Assembly: GCA_900320595.1 (NCBI GenBank)
Contig: ONSW01000007.1
Coordinates: 1 to 35,842, forward strand
Direction: 5' to 3'
Length of the DNA: 35,842 bases
From: an uncultured Eubacteriales bacterium
GTDB taxonomy: Bacteria; Bacillota; Clostridia; Oscillospirales; Oscillospiraceae
How positions within the stretch are numbered: the first letter of the stretch is position 1; every line of letters starts with the position of its first letter. The position numbers and the translations under genes were made by a program. Below are positions 25,377-33,161 of this stretch, piece after piece. The notes under the pieces are model-generated. The model searched no databases and was not told the origin of the DNA. It saw only the letters and a list, made by a program, of their open reading frames with translations.

Positions 25377-26700
25377 GCGATTTCTTTCGCGCGCAAGCCT
25401 CAACGCGAAGATGCTCATCGCCGCGCTGCTTGCGCTGCTTGCGGCGATCGGCGTTTTCGCGCTCGCCTACGGCGTGGGCAATTACTTCATCGACAAGGTC
25501 TATATGAGCAGCGAGTCTGTCTCCGCCCGCAAGGCGCAGATCTATACGGACTTTAACATCTATGTGCGGAAAAACGCTCTCGCCGGAACCGATTCCACCG
25601 CCATCGCGCGCTGGACGGCCGAGCGGGAATATGTGACGATCGTCGTCACCGGGCGCGGCGGCAATTACAGCGTCCGCCGCGGCGAGCAGACGCCGCTGAA
25701 CAACCAGACAAGCGACCTCATCGAGATCGCGGGCATTTACGGCAAGCTGTACCCGATGCGCTTTACCGACGGTGAATACCGGATCGCGATCGGCGACAGC
25801 TCCCAGACGCACGAGAAAAACCTGTTTCTCATCGGCTCGCTCGTTCTCGCGTCCGTCGCCTTTATCGCGGTGATGTTCCTTTATATCCGCCGCGTGACCG
25901 ACCGGATCATCGACCTGTCGGAGGAGGCGGTGGTCATCGGCTCGGGCGACCTCGAGGCGCCGATCACGACCGAGGGCGGCGACGAGATCTCCGTCCTCGC
26001 CACCGAGATGGACAACATGCGGCACTCCGTGATCGAGCGCATGGGCAACGAAAAGCGCGCCTGGGAGGCCAACAGCGAGCTCATCACCGCCATCTCCCAC
26101 GACATCCGCACCCCGATGACCAGCCTCATCGGCTATCTCGGGCTGCTGACCGAGGGCAACGGCGACGCGGAAAGCCGCGAGCGCTTTGCGGCCTCGGCCT
26201 ATTCCAAGGCGCTGGAGCTCAAGGATCTGACGGACGAGCTGTTCAAATATTTTCTCGTTTTCGGCCGCTCGGAGCTGGAGATGGAGCGCGAGCGCTATGA
26301 CGCGCGGCTGCTGCTCGAGCAGCTGGTCGGCGAGGCCGCGTTCGATCTCACCGACGCGGGCTTTGAGATCCGCCAGATCCCCTTTGAGGGCGAGTGCACG
26401 ATTGTCGCCGACGCGATGTATCTCAAGCGCGTGATGGACAACCTTGTGACGAACGCGAAAAAATACGCCGACAAAAACAGTCCCATCGTCTTTCTCTCGG
26501 AGCTTTCGGAGGGACAGCTGAGTCTTTGCGTGTCAAACGTGATCGCGAAGAACGTCTCCCGCGTCGAGAGCACCAAGATCGGACTGCGCACCTGCACGAA
26601 GATCTTGCAGGCCATGGGCGGCAGCTTTGTCTCCCGGATCGAGGACGACCACTATTCGGCCACGTTCTCCCTCCCCGCCGCTCCGGCGGAAAACGGCTAA
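25369..26700 (+). CDS. Sensor histidine kinase with degenerate G1 box
   Basis: 443 residues. Helix 1 (about 13-37), an extracytoplasmic sensor of about 110 residues, helix 2 (about 152-173), HAMP (about 173-226), and a HisKA domain with H244 in ITAISHDIRTPMTSLIGYL. The ATPase domain keeps the N box DNLVTNAKKYA (N358, N362). The DxGxG loop is replaced by SNVIAKNVSRVEST before IGLRTCTKILQAMGG; kinases related to VanS of the B type show a similar change, so it may still be active. The start is TTG inside the regulator's 3' end with AAAGGG upstream. It should phosphorylate the adjacent regulator. Confidence 0.93.
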   Translation: MIKRFLSRASLNAKMLIAALLALLAAIGVFALAYGVGNYFIDKVYMSSESVSARKAQIYTDFNIYVRKNALAGTDSTAIARWTAEREYVTIVVTGRGGNYSVRRGEQTPLNNQTSDLIEIAGIYGKLYPMRFTDGEYRIAIGDSSQTHEKNLFLIGSLVLASVAFIAVMFLYIRRVTDRIIDLSEEAVVIGSGDLEAPITTEGGDEISVLATEMDNMRHSVIERMGNEKRAWEANSELITAISHDIRTPMTSLIGYLGLLTEGNGDAESRERFAASAYSKALELKDLTDELFKYFLVFGRSELEMERERYDARLLLEQLVGEAAFDLTDAGFEIRQIPFEGECTIVADAMYLKRVMDNLVTNAKKYADKNSPIVFLSELSEGQLSLCVSNVIAKNVSRVESTKIGLRTCTKILQAMGGSFVSRIEDDHYSATFSLPAAPAENG

Positions 26701-26728
26701 ACACCGGCTTTCCCGAAAAGCACCCGCA

Positions 26729-26766
26729 AAGGGGCGCGAAGAATGCTTCGCGCCCCTTGTTTTTTA
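26729..26766 (+). terminator. Intrinsic terminator after the two-component system
   Basis: A 13-bp stem (AAGGGGCGCGAAG/CTTCGCGCCCCTT) with loop AATG is followed by G and seven Ts (26760-26766). It begins 29 bases after the kinase stop. Textbook rho-independent form. Confidence 0.92.
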
Positions 26767-26897
26767 TCTATGTGGGGATTTGATTTCAGATTGATGAAAT
26801 AATTGTTTTTCAAGTGGGGATTTCAAGCTATTTCCTTCCCGCGCAAGCGGCAAATCTTAAAAATGCGCTGTCGAGCCGTGCCGGATCCGATTGCTTA

Positions 26898-26939
26898 TTG
26901 ACAATTTACGTCGTTATGCGTTACTTTGTATTATATAAT
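26898..26939 (+). promoter_or_regulatory. AT-rich promoter region of the GH25 gene (exact boxes uncertain)
   Basis: TTGACA occurs at 26898-26903 and TATAAT at 26934-26939, but they are 30 bases apart, too far to be partners. An alternative pair is TTTACG (26905) with TATTAT (26929) at 18 bases. The segment is much richer in A+T than its surroundings and lies just before the gene, so a promoter is likely though the boxes are not settled. Nothing else was seen in 26767-26897. Confidence 0.45.
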
Positions 26940-26966
26940 TTGTGATTCTCTCCACCAGGGTATGAT

Positions 26967-28586
26967 ATGGAAAAAACAAAGCTGAAAAAAAAGCCGGCCA
27001 GACATGTTCTGATCCTGGTGCCGGTCATATTGCTTCTGCTGGCGGCGCTTGTGTATGTTTCGACGCTGTATGCCCGCTCGATCACCGCGCCGGAGGAAGA
27101 GATCGTCTCTGACGCCCCCGCCGCTGCCGCGTCCGCCGCGCCGGCCGCAAGCCCGGCGCCGACGCCTGCGCCCACGCCCTATGTGCCGCAGCAGCTCACT
27201 TTTGATATCGTGACATCAGATGAGGTGCTGGACATCGTCGTGTGCGACACCGAGGGGCTCGTCGTTCCCGGCTTTGCCTTTCCGCTGGAGATCCGCTATG
27301 AGGACGGCGAGAGCCACAGCGTCCTGACCGACATCAACGGCCGCTATTATGCCGAATACCTGATCGGCGGCGAATACACCGTCTCGATGCCTCCCTTCGA
27401 GGGCTTTTCCGTGCCCGAGAGCACGACCTGCCGTGTCGAGGACCGTCCGGCCAGCACAGCGCCCTATGACGCCGAGACGCTCTTTGAGATGAACGGGCTC
27501 GACCCCTATACCGAACCTGACCCCGCGTTTCTCTATCGCTATGAGGTCGGCGAGAACGGGTATCTGCTCCTTGCCGACGGCACGGAGAGCGACGTGCTTC
27601 CCGTCGAGGAGGACGGCGTTCTCGTCTTCGGCGAGCGGAGCACCGTTTTGTATTACCGCAGCGACGGCACACCCACCACGCCAGAAGAGCTGGGTGACGA
27701 CGACGTGGAGTGGACGGATTACTACACCGAGAAGCAGACCGAGCGCATCGAGCTGATCCTGGCGGACGGCGTCGTCAACGATGCCTTTGCCGTCACGGCC
27801 GAACGAAATCCCGACGCCGCGCCGCCGAGACTGCGCACCGGCTGGATCGAGATCGACGGAAGGACCTATTACGCCAACAAGACCGGGCAGCTCGTAACGG
27901 GGCTGAAGAACATCGAGGGGAAGCTTTATTTCTTTGATCCCGACGGCGTCAAAGCTGCGAAGCTCGGCATCGACGTATCCTATTTCAATTCCGCCATCGA
28001 CTGGAACGCCGTCAAGGCCGGCGGCATCGACTTTGCGATCGTGCGCGTCGCGGGCCGCACCTGGGAAAAGGGTCTCCTCTTTGAGGACGAAGACTCCTAC
28101 CGTCAGGGGACGAACGGCGGATTCTATCTTCAGGATGCCAAGGAGGCCGGACTTGAAGTCGGCGCCTATTTCTATTCCAACGCGATCAATGCCAAGGAGG
28201 CCGTCGAGGAGGCCGAATTTGCCCTCGACATTCTGAAAAGATCCGGCGTGACGCTGGATATGCCGATCTATTACGATCTGGAGTATTCCGGCGAATATCC
28301 GCGCGGGCGCGCCGACCGGCTCAATCTCATCCAGCGCGCCGCGGTCGTCAAGGCCTTCTGCGGCAAGATCGAGGAGGCCGGCTATCAGGCCGGCGTCTAT
28401 GCTGGCGAGTATTTCTTCTCCCGTTCGCTGCGCCTTGCGGACGTCGCCCCTTATAAGGTCTGGTACGCTGTGTATACGAACAATTTCGCGCTGCCGGACT
28501 ACCGCGGCTTTGACATCTGGCAGTTCTCCGAAAGCATCCGCATCAACGGCATGCCCGACGAGACGGACATGAACGTGATCTTCTGA
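26967..28586 (+). CDS. Membrane-anchored GH25 lysozyme with Cna-B-like and cell-wall-binding segments
   Basis: 539 residues; a muramidase cutting the peptidoglycan MurNAc-GlcNAc bond outside the cell. A lysine-rich start and one helix (about 13-35) anchor it. An A/P-rich linker (about 48-72) leads to a region (about 74-155) resembling a Cna-B/SpaA beta-sandwich (TDINGRYYAEYLIGGEYTVSMP). About 290-330 are choline-binding-type repeats (TGWIEIDGRTYYANKTGQLVTG and the next LYFFDPDG). The GH25 barrel spans about 333-539 with D336 (GIDVSYFN) and the D437/E439 pair in PIYYDLEYSG. AGGG lies 7 bases before the ATG. It forms its own transcript with a strong terminator. Confidence 0.93.
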   Translation: MEKTKLKKKPARHVLILVPVILLLLAALVYVSTLYARSITAPEEEIVSDAPAAAASAAPAASPAPTPAPTPYVPQQLTFDIVTSDEVLDIVVCDTEGLVVPGFAFPLEIRYEDGESHSVLTDINGRYYAEYLIGGEYTVSMPPFEGFSVPESTTCRVEDRPASTAPYDAETLFEMNGLDPYTEPDPAFLYRYEVGENGYLLLADGTESDVLPVEEDGVLVFGERSTVLYYRSDGTPTTPEELGDDDVEWTDYYTEKQTERIELILADGVVNDAFAVTAERNPDAAPPRLRTGWIEIDGRTYYANKTGQLVTGLKNIEGKLYFFDPDGVKAAKLGIDVSYFNSAIDWNAVKAGGIDFAIVRVAGRTWEKGLLFEDEDSYRQGTNGGFYLQDAKEAGLEVGAYFYSNAINAKEAVEEAEFALDILKRSGVTLDMPIYYDLEYSGEYPRGRADRLNLIQRAAVVKAFCGKIEEAGYQAGVYAGEYFFSRSLRLADVAPYKVWYAVYTNNFALPDYRGFDIWQFSESIRINGMPDETDMNVIF

Positions 28587-28600
28587 TCGCTTATAACCAT

Positions 28601-28644
28601 AACAGCGCCCTGCGGACGATCGTCCGCAGGGCGCTGTTCTTTTA
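28601..28644 (+). terminator. Perfect palindromic terminator between convergent genes
   Basis: A 38-base perfect palindrome (28601-28638, CAGCGCCCTGCGGACGA and its complement) followed on the plus strand by CTTTTAT. It ends the GH25 transcript and, being symmetric and 25 bases beyond the converging minus-strand gene, may also stop the leftward operon, although only TT follows on that strand. Confidence 0.88.
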
Positions 28645-28662
28645 TGGCTCCGGGATCGAGGC

Positions 28663-29157
28663 TCAGCCCTGCCCGTCCTTGCCGAGCCAGGCCTCCTCGG
28701 GCGCGTTCTCCGGCTCGCTGACCAGATCGACCGCGCTTTCGATCAGTTTGATCATCTCCCAGACCGAGCGGAACTGGACGGTCTTATCCTCCTCCATCCA
28801 GGTGATCCTGCCCTGCCAGCTGCTGTTCTGTCTGTGCTGGACGCGGACGATGAACGTACCGATGTCCCCGTGTTTCGATAAAAGCGCGTCGTCACTCATG
28901 ATTTTTTTCCTTTCTTCGGTCAGCCTTGTCAGCTTTTTTTCTTCTCCGAACGTCCGGCTGTTCGTGCCGGGATAGGGAAAGCGAAGATAGTCATACAGCT
29001 TTTCCATCCGCAGGACCATCTGTCCGATCCCGCTGAAGGGAACGGCCTCGGTGGAGTAGCTGTGATAAAACACTCCGGAGAGGTCGCCCTCGTTGCTGCC
29101 GTTTACGCACAGCACCACGCCGTTCGGCGCGCCGATATACCACTGTGTTTTTCCCAT
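28663..29157 (-). CDS. Conserved hypothetical protein (WQGxxTW...FRS type)
   Basis: 164 residues, no signal peptide or membrane helix, so probably cytoplasmic. The C-terminal half has FIVRVQHRQNSSWQGRITWMEED followed by QFRSVWEMIKLIESAV; short Clostridia proteins with a W-Q-G...T-W...F-R-S...E-L/M-I-x-L-I pattern are known to me only as hypothetical. The N-terminal part (GKTQWYIGAPNGVVLCV, DYLRFPYPGTNSRTF) I do not recognise. It begins four bases after the BTAD regulator stop and is the last gene of the pilus-like block. No function can be assigned. Confidence 0.8.
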   Translation of the reverse strand: MGKTQWYIGAPNGVVLCVNGSNEGDLSGVFYHSYSTEAVPFSGIGQMVLRMEKLYDYLRFPYPGTNSRTFGEEKKLTRLTEERKKIMSDDALLSKHGDIGTFIVRVQHRQNSSWQGRITWMEEDKTVQFRSVWEMIKLIESAVDLVSEPENAPEEAWLGKDGQG

Positions 29158-29161
29158 CGCC

Positions 29162-30406
29162 TTACCCCTGTCTCATGCTCGGGTCGGTCACTTCGATCGT
29201 CGGGACCCAGAACATGCTGTTTACATAATATTCTATCCGGGAGCGCTGGCGGCCGATGATAAAGCGCTCGTTGATACGCTTCTGCACGACGGCGCAGTTC
29301 TCACGCGTCGTATTGACGAGCAGCGCCAGATACTGTCCCCTGCCGTACTGACACATCGCGTCGCCGCGGCGGATCGAATGGCGCACGGCGTCGCCCATGC
29401 GGCGCGTCAGCTCCTCGAGCGCGTTGCCGTCCTTTATCGGGTTGCCCTTGCCGTCGACGACGGTGCACAGCATCAGATACACCGACTGGCCGCCACGCTC
29501 GAGCATACGCTCGACCATGCGGTAGATCCCGGTAAAGACTGTGTAATTGCACAGATATCCTCCCGGGGAGCGCTCATGCTGGCCGGTCAGCTCGGCCTGA
29601 ATGACGTCAAGCGCAGCATACTGGCGCATCTCCTCGGCACCGAGTCGGTTGAACTGGTCCAGCATTTTCTGCGACGGGCGCAGGCCGAGCTCGTTGAAAT
29701 AAAACTGCTCGGTGTCGTTGTAAAGCTTTCTCGCCTCTTCATAGCGGCCTAGGGAGACCATCGCCTCCATTGTCAGGCTCTCCCAGTCGGCGAGCGGGTC
29801 GACCGAGCTTGCGACCGTGCCGAGCTCCTCAAGCTGGAAATAATCCTCGTTCGTACGCAGGATCTCCGCCGCGTTCTCCACGCAGCGGCAGAACAGGCCC
29901 TTGAGCCGGCGCGCCTCCTGCGACACCCAGATCACCGAGGTCTTGTTCGGCAAAAACTCGCCATTGTACCAGTGCGCCGCGTCCATATACAGCGCCAGCT
30001 TTTCGTCGCGGTCGTCCGTCGCCTCCGCCTCGTTGACCAGGCGCTCGAACTCCGCCGCGTCCTCCACGATCTGCAGCTCATCCGTCCAGAAGAACACGCC
30101 CCGGCGCTGCTCGATGAAGTTCACCGGCGGCAGCCCGGCCTTGACGAGCTTTTTCTTGGTGTTGTAGATCACGCTCTGCAGCGCGTGGTGGACGTTGGAC
30201 ATGTCGCGGTCTTCAAACAGCAGTTCCTCGAGCCGGTCGCGCGTCACGCCGTGCTCCCGGTCGTGCAGCAGGATCTGCAGCAGATCGGACATCTGCGATT
30301 CGCTGCCCTTCGAGCCGCCCGCGACCAGCTTCCCGTTCCACAAAACGGAGAATCCGCCGAGCATGCGGACATATAAAACATCGGTTTTCGTCTGTGCGAT
30401 TCTCAC
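29162..30406 (-). CDS. BTAD-type transcriptional regulator with degenerate GGDEF-like C-terminus
   Basis: 414 residues. An N-terminal winged-helix domain of the OmpR/SARP type (about 10-105; DLLQILLHDREHGVTRDRLEELLF, then HHALQSVIYNTKKKL), a BTAD helical repeat region (about 110-260; AEFERLVNEAEA, WYNGEFLPN, SLGRYEEARKLYNDTEQFYFNELGLRPS), and a C-terminal region (about 280-400) resembling GGDEF. In place of GGDEF at 355-359 it has GRGQY after SIRRGDAMCQY, so cyclase activity is unlikely. The start is GTG at 30406 with GGAGGG seven bases upstream; no ATG fits. It probably regulates the pilus-like block in which it lies. Confidence 0.87.
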   Translation of the reverse strand: MRIAQTKTDVLYVRMLGGFSVLWNGKLVAGGSKGSESQMSDLLQILLHDREHGVTRDRLEELLFEDRDMSNVHHALQSVIYNTKKKLVKAGLPPVNFIEQRRGVFFWTDELQIVEDAAEFERLVNEAEATDDRDEKLALYMDAAHWYNGEFLPNKTSVIWVSQEARRLKGLFCRCVENAAEILRTNEDYFQLEELGTVASSVDPLADWESLTMEAMVSLGRYEEARKLYNDTEQFYFNELGLRPSQKMLDQFNRLGAEEMRQYAALDVIQAELTGQHERSPGGYLCNYTVFTGIYRMVERMLERGGQSVYLMLCTVVDGKGNPIKDGNALEELTRRMGDAVRHSIRRGDAMCQYGRGQYLALLVNTTRENCAVVQKRINERFIIGRQRSRIEYYVNSMFWVPTIEVTDPSMRQG

Positions 30407-30432
30407 GTCTGATCCCTCCGTTTCTTCTCTTC

Positions 30433-31491
30433 TCAGGTGCCGAGCCTCTTGACCATGTTCTCATAATTCACGCAGGAGATAAGCGCGGTATCCCTGGTGA
30501 TTTTGCCCTCGCGACAGAGCTTTAACAGGCTGCCGTCCATCGTGCACATGCCGTCGGCCGCCCCGGCCTGCATGGCGGATTCGAGCTGGTGCAGCTTGTC
30601 CTCGCGGATCATATTGGAGATCGCGGGCGTGCTCTTCATGATCTCGAACACGGGCAGCTGTCCGCCGTCCGTCGAGGGGACGAGCTGCTGGCAGACGACG
30701 CCCTTGAGGATCTGGGCCAGCTGGATCTTGACCTGCTTCTGCTGGTTGGCGGGGAACACGTCGAGGATGCGGTTGATCGTGTTCGCCGCGCTGGAGGTGT
30801 GCAGCGTGCTCAAAAGCAGCACGCCCGTCTCCGCCGCGGTGAGCGCCGCGGAGATCGTGTCATAGTCGCGCATCTCGCCGAGCAGGATGACGTCGGGGCT
30901 TTCGCGCAGCGCCGAGCGCAGCGATTCGAGATAGCCCGGGGTGTCGATCGAAATCTCGCGCTGGGTGACGATCGCCTTGTCATGGCGGTGGATGTATTCG
31001 ATGGGGTCCTCCATCGTGATGATATGGCAGTCGCGGCTGCGATTGATGCGGTCGATCATGCAGGCAAGCGTAGTGGACTTGCCCGTGCCGGCCGAGCCCG
31101 TGATCAGCACAAGGCCTTTTTTGTTCTCCGCAAGTGAGAGCACGCTCTCGGGGATGCCGAGCTTTCGCGGGTCGGGCAGGCCGAATTTGATCACGCGCAG
31201 CACCGCGGCCAGCGAGCCGCGCTGGCGGAACACATTGACGCGAAAGCGCCCCAGCTGCGGCACGGCGAAGGAAAAGTCGTCGTCTGCGCCACGCTCGAGA
31301 TTGGCGCGGTCGCGGCGGCCGACGGTATAGATCTCATCGACCAGCGCGGCGATCGCGTCCGGGCGGAGGAAATCCTCCTGTGTGCGTACCTGCCTGCCGC
31401 CGCATTTGAACGTGACGGGCAGCCCGGCGACCAGAAAGATGTCGGCCGCGTCAAGCTCGATGGCTCTGTGCAGTATTTCCAGTACAGTCAT
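30433..31491 (-). CDS. pilT: PilT-type hexameric ATPase
   Basis: 352 residues of the type II/IV secretion ATPase superfamily. N-terminal PAS-like part has DAADIFLVAGLPVTFKCGG, matching the SDLHL-x-GxPP region. Walker A GSAGTGKS is at 132-139 (GPTGSGKS is usual), Asp box TMEDPIEY at 159-166, Walker B VILLGEMRD at 201-209 and His box STLHTSSAANTINRIL at 228-242. The C-terminal AISNMIRE (290-297) followed by HQL corresponds to the AIRNLIRE retraction motif of PilT and argues against PilB/GspE, which also have longer N-terminal domains and a CxxC zinc site. It would drive the PilC-like platform encoded upstream. Confidence 0.93.
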   Translation of the reverse strand: MTVLEILHRAIELDAADIFLVAGLPVTFKCGGRQVRTQEDFLRPDAIAALVDEIYTVGRRDRANLERGADDDFSFAVPQLGRFRVNVFRQRGSLAAVLRVIKFGLPDPRKLGIPESVLSLAENKKGLVLITGSAGTGKSTTLACMIDRINRSRDCHIITMEDPIEYIHRHDKAIVTQREISIDTPGYLESLRSALRESPDVILLGEMRDYDTISAALTAAETGVLLLSTLHTSSAANTINRILDVFPANQQKQVKIQLAQILKGVVCQQLVPSTDGGQLPVFEIMKSTPAISNMIREDKLHQLESAMQAGAADGMCTMDGSLLKLCREGKITRDTALISCVNYENMVKRLGT

Positions 31492-31503
31492 TGTCGTTAC
31501 CTC

Positions 31504-31887
31504 TCAGTTGCCGTCCCAGAGATCCGCGATATGCGGATCCTGTTCCCACTCTTTTTCCTGCGTCCAGTTCACGACGGTATAACCGTCCGGGCCGTCGTCG
31601 CGAAGGCCGATCTGCAGCGTAACGCCGCTTCTTTCGACAGCGCGCCACAGCGTACCGTCCTCGCGCATCTCCCAGCCGTCCTTCTCTCCGGCGTAAAGCC
31701 GTTCAAGCAGCTCCTGCCCCTCGGTTTCAAGGGCATAGCGCGTCCTGACGGTCTCGGCGAATTTCCCGGCCAGTCGTTCGTCCGCCTTCGCCGTGGAGAC
31801 GTTCAGCAGCGCCAGCGTCGTGAGGCAGATGCTGATCACCGCAAGCAGCAGCGCAAGCGGCCCGAGCTTGATCGGTGTGTGCTTCAT
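31504..31887 (-). CDS. Small single-helix protein of the pilus-like cluster (minor pseudopilin candidate)
   Basis: 127 residues. Leader MKHTPIKLG is followed by one helix (about 9-30, PLALLLAVISICLTTLALL) and an extracytoplasmic domain ending WEQDPHIADLWDGN. The short basic leader ending in G before the helix is prepilin-like, but position +1 would be P and there is no E5, so cleavage by a prepilin peptidase is uncertain. The start overlaps the preceding stop as ATGA, and pilT follows after 12 bases. The globular part is not recognised; a minor pseudopilin role is inferred from context. Confidence 0.75.
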   Translation of the reverse strand: MKHTPIKLGPLALLLAVISICLTTLALLNVSTAKADERLAGKFAETVRTRYALETEGQELLERLYAGEKDGWEMREDGTLWRAVERSGVTLQIGLRDDGPDGYTVVNWTQEKEWEQDPHIADLWDGN

Positions 31888-32339
31888 GCCGCCGCCTCCT
31901 TTCGAAACGACGCCGTCTCCAGCGAATAGATCTCCCGCGCGGAGTCCCGTTCGGTCACGGTAATGCGGCTGCGTACGAGAACGCCGGCGCCGGTGCTCTC
32001 CTCGTTCCAGGTGACGGTGACGAGGAGCACGCCGTTCCTGTCCGCTCTCAGATCGGCTCCATAAGACGCGCGGACGGCCGCGGCGCTGTCGGTCTCGACA
32101 AGCTCCGCGCTGCCGCCCTCATCGAGCAGCTCGCACAGCTCCTCCGGATCGGCCGACGCGGCAAAGGCCTCGGCCGCATTCTGGGCAAGGCAGACCGCGT
32201 CGGTCAGCTCACGCGCCTCGGCGCTCTCGCGGCGGCCGAGGGCGAAAATCTGCGTCAGCACCAGGACGATCCCGATCAGACCCACCGTCAGCAGCAAAAC
32301 CTCGATATAAAAGGCCGTGACATGGTTTTCCCTTCTCAT
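31884..32339 (-). CDS. Pseudopilin-like protein with E5-type N-terminus
   Basis: 151 residues. After the basic leader MRRENHVT the helix reads AFYIEVLLLTVGLIGIVLVL, close to the type IV prepilin consensus (FTLIEVLVVIAILGIL). If cleavage is after T8, glutamate falls at mature position 5 as in true pilins, though the usual G at -1 is missing. A helix follows with LTDAVCLAQNAAEAF, then a small domain with VLLVTVTWNEES. ATGA overlaps join it to both neighbours. Most likely a minor pilin or pseudopilin. Confidence 0.77.
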   Translation of the reverse strand: MRRENHVTAFYIEVLLLTVGLIGIVLVLTQIFALGRRESAEARELTDAVCLAQNAAEAFAASADPEELCELLDEGGSAELVETDSAAAVRASYGADLRADRNGVLLVTVTWNEESTGAGVLVRSRITVTERDSAREIYSLETASFRKEAAA

Positions 32340-32800
32340 GCCGCCTCACCTCCGCTGCGCAGATGGATCAGCACGCGTCCCGCGTCGGTTTCGACCACGA
32401 TAAGCTTTTCCGTAAGCTTTACCGCAAAGCGTCCGGTCGCGGCGATGCGCTGAGCCCGTTCGGGCGACAGCTCTGAGCCGATGCGGGCATAATCCTCCAT
32501 CAGCACGCCGTCAAAGCGGTAGAGATGGGTCGCATAGCCGCTCTCGCCGTCCGCAATCACCAGTACGTCTCCCAGGGCGGGATCCTCGCGCAGCGTGATC
32601 GCGCCGGCGCGGTCGCTGCCGCGCACAACGGTCGGAAGATAGGCCGCGAGCGCACGCGTGTCCATATTCTCTCCGCGGCCGGATACCGTGCCGCGATAGC
32701 TCTGGGCGCCGAAAACCACCAGCAGGAAGAAACCCGCCAGAAAGACCGCGGCGATCCCGATCATCGCAAGGCCGAGACCGGAAGTATGATTTTCCCGCAT
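32336..32800 (-). CDS. DUF4860-like membrane-anchored protein
   Basis: 154 residues from ATG 32800, chosen because AGGAGG lies nine bases upstream; an in-frame codon 15 codons earlier overlaps the previous gene. The leader MRENHTSG precedes one helix (about 9-31). The rest resembles DUF4860 proteins of Clostridia: an SYRGTVSGRGENMDTRALAAYL segment, then GYATHLYRFDGVLMEDYARIGSELSPERAQRI. Function unknown; such genes accompany pilus-like clusters, and the leader-G-helix layout is prepilin-like without E5. Confidence 0.8.
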   Translation of the reverse strand: MRENHTSGLGLAMIGIAAVFLAGFFLLVVFGAQSYRGTVSGRGENMDTRALAAYLPTVVRGSDRAGAITLREDPALGDVLVIADGESGYATHLYRFDGVLMEDYARIGSELSPERAQRIAATGRFAVKLTEKLIVVETDAGRVLIHLRSGGEAA

Positions 32801-32834
32801 GCTGCGCTCCCTCCTTTCGGGATAGTTTCGCCTC

Positions 32835-33149
32835 TCACTTGGCAACCACCTTTACCGTGGGCGGCATGTTGGAGGCGTAAATATCATAGGCCACATAGAA
32901 TTCGGCCGTGTTGATCTGCAGGCCGTAGTTTTCTTCAAGATAGCGGAGATCCGGCGGGTAAACGCCCTCGACCACATAGCACTGGCGCGCGCTCGTCTCG
33001 ACGGCCTCGCGGATCGCGGCGGCGGCGTTTTCGCGGTTTTCGCTTCCGCCCGCCAAACGGATAAAGAGCCAGATCAGCACGATCAGCACGACGGCGGCAA
33101 GCGTATACCAGAGCCAGGGCCGGTTTTTTTCAGCCTTGTCCGAATACAT
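32835..33149 (-). CDS. Small membrane-anchored protein of the pilus-like cluster
   Basis: 104 residues. A hydrophilic N-terminus (MYSDKAEKNRP) leads into one helix (about 13-33), then AAAAIREAVETSARQCYVVEGVYPPDLRYLEENYGL and a short C-terminal domain. The helix followed by an amphipathic segment and a small domain, and the position straight after the PilC-like gene, suit a pilin-like or assembly protein, but there is no recognisable processing site. GAGGAGG precedes the ATG. Function unknown. Confidence 0.78.
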   Translation of the reverse strand: MYSDKAEKNRPWLWYTLAAVVLIVLIWLFIRLAGGSENRENAAAAIREAVETSARQCYVVEGVYPPDLRYLEENYGLQINTAEFYVAYDIYASNMPPTVKVVAK

Positions 33150-33161
33150 CTTTCATCCTCC

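Noticed and set aside
26898..26939. TTGACA and TATAAT as one promoter
   Set aside because: They are 30 bases apart, far beyond the 16-18 base spacing needed; they cannot be partners.
30433..31491. ATPase as PilB/GspE assembly ATPase
   Set aside because: It lacks the N-terminal domain and CxxC zinc motif of PilB and carries a PilT-type C-terminal AIRNLIRE-like motif.
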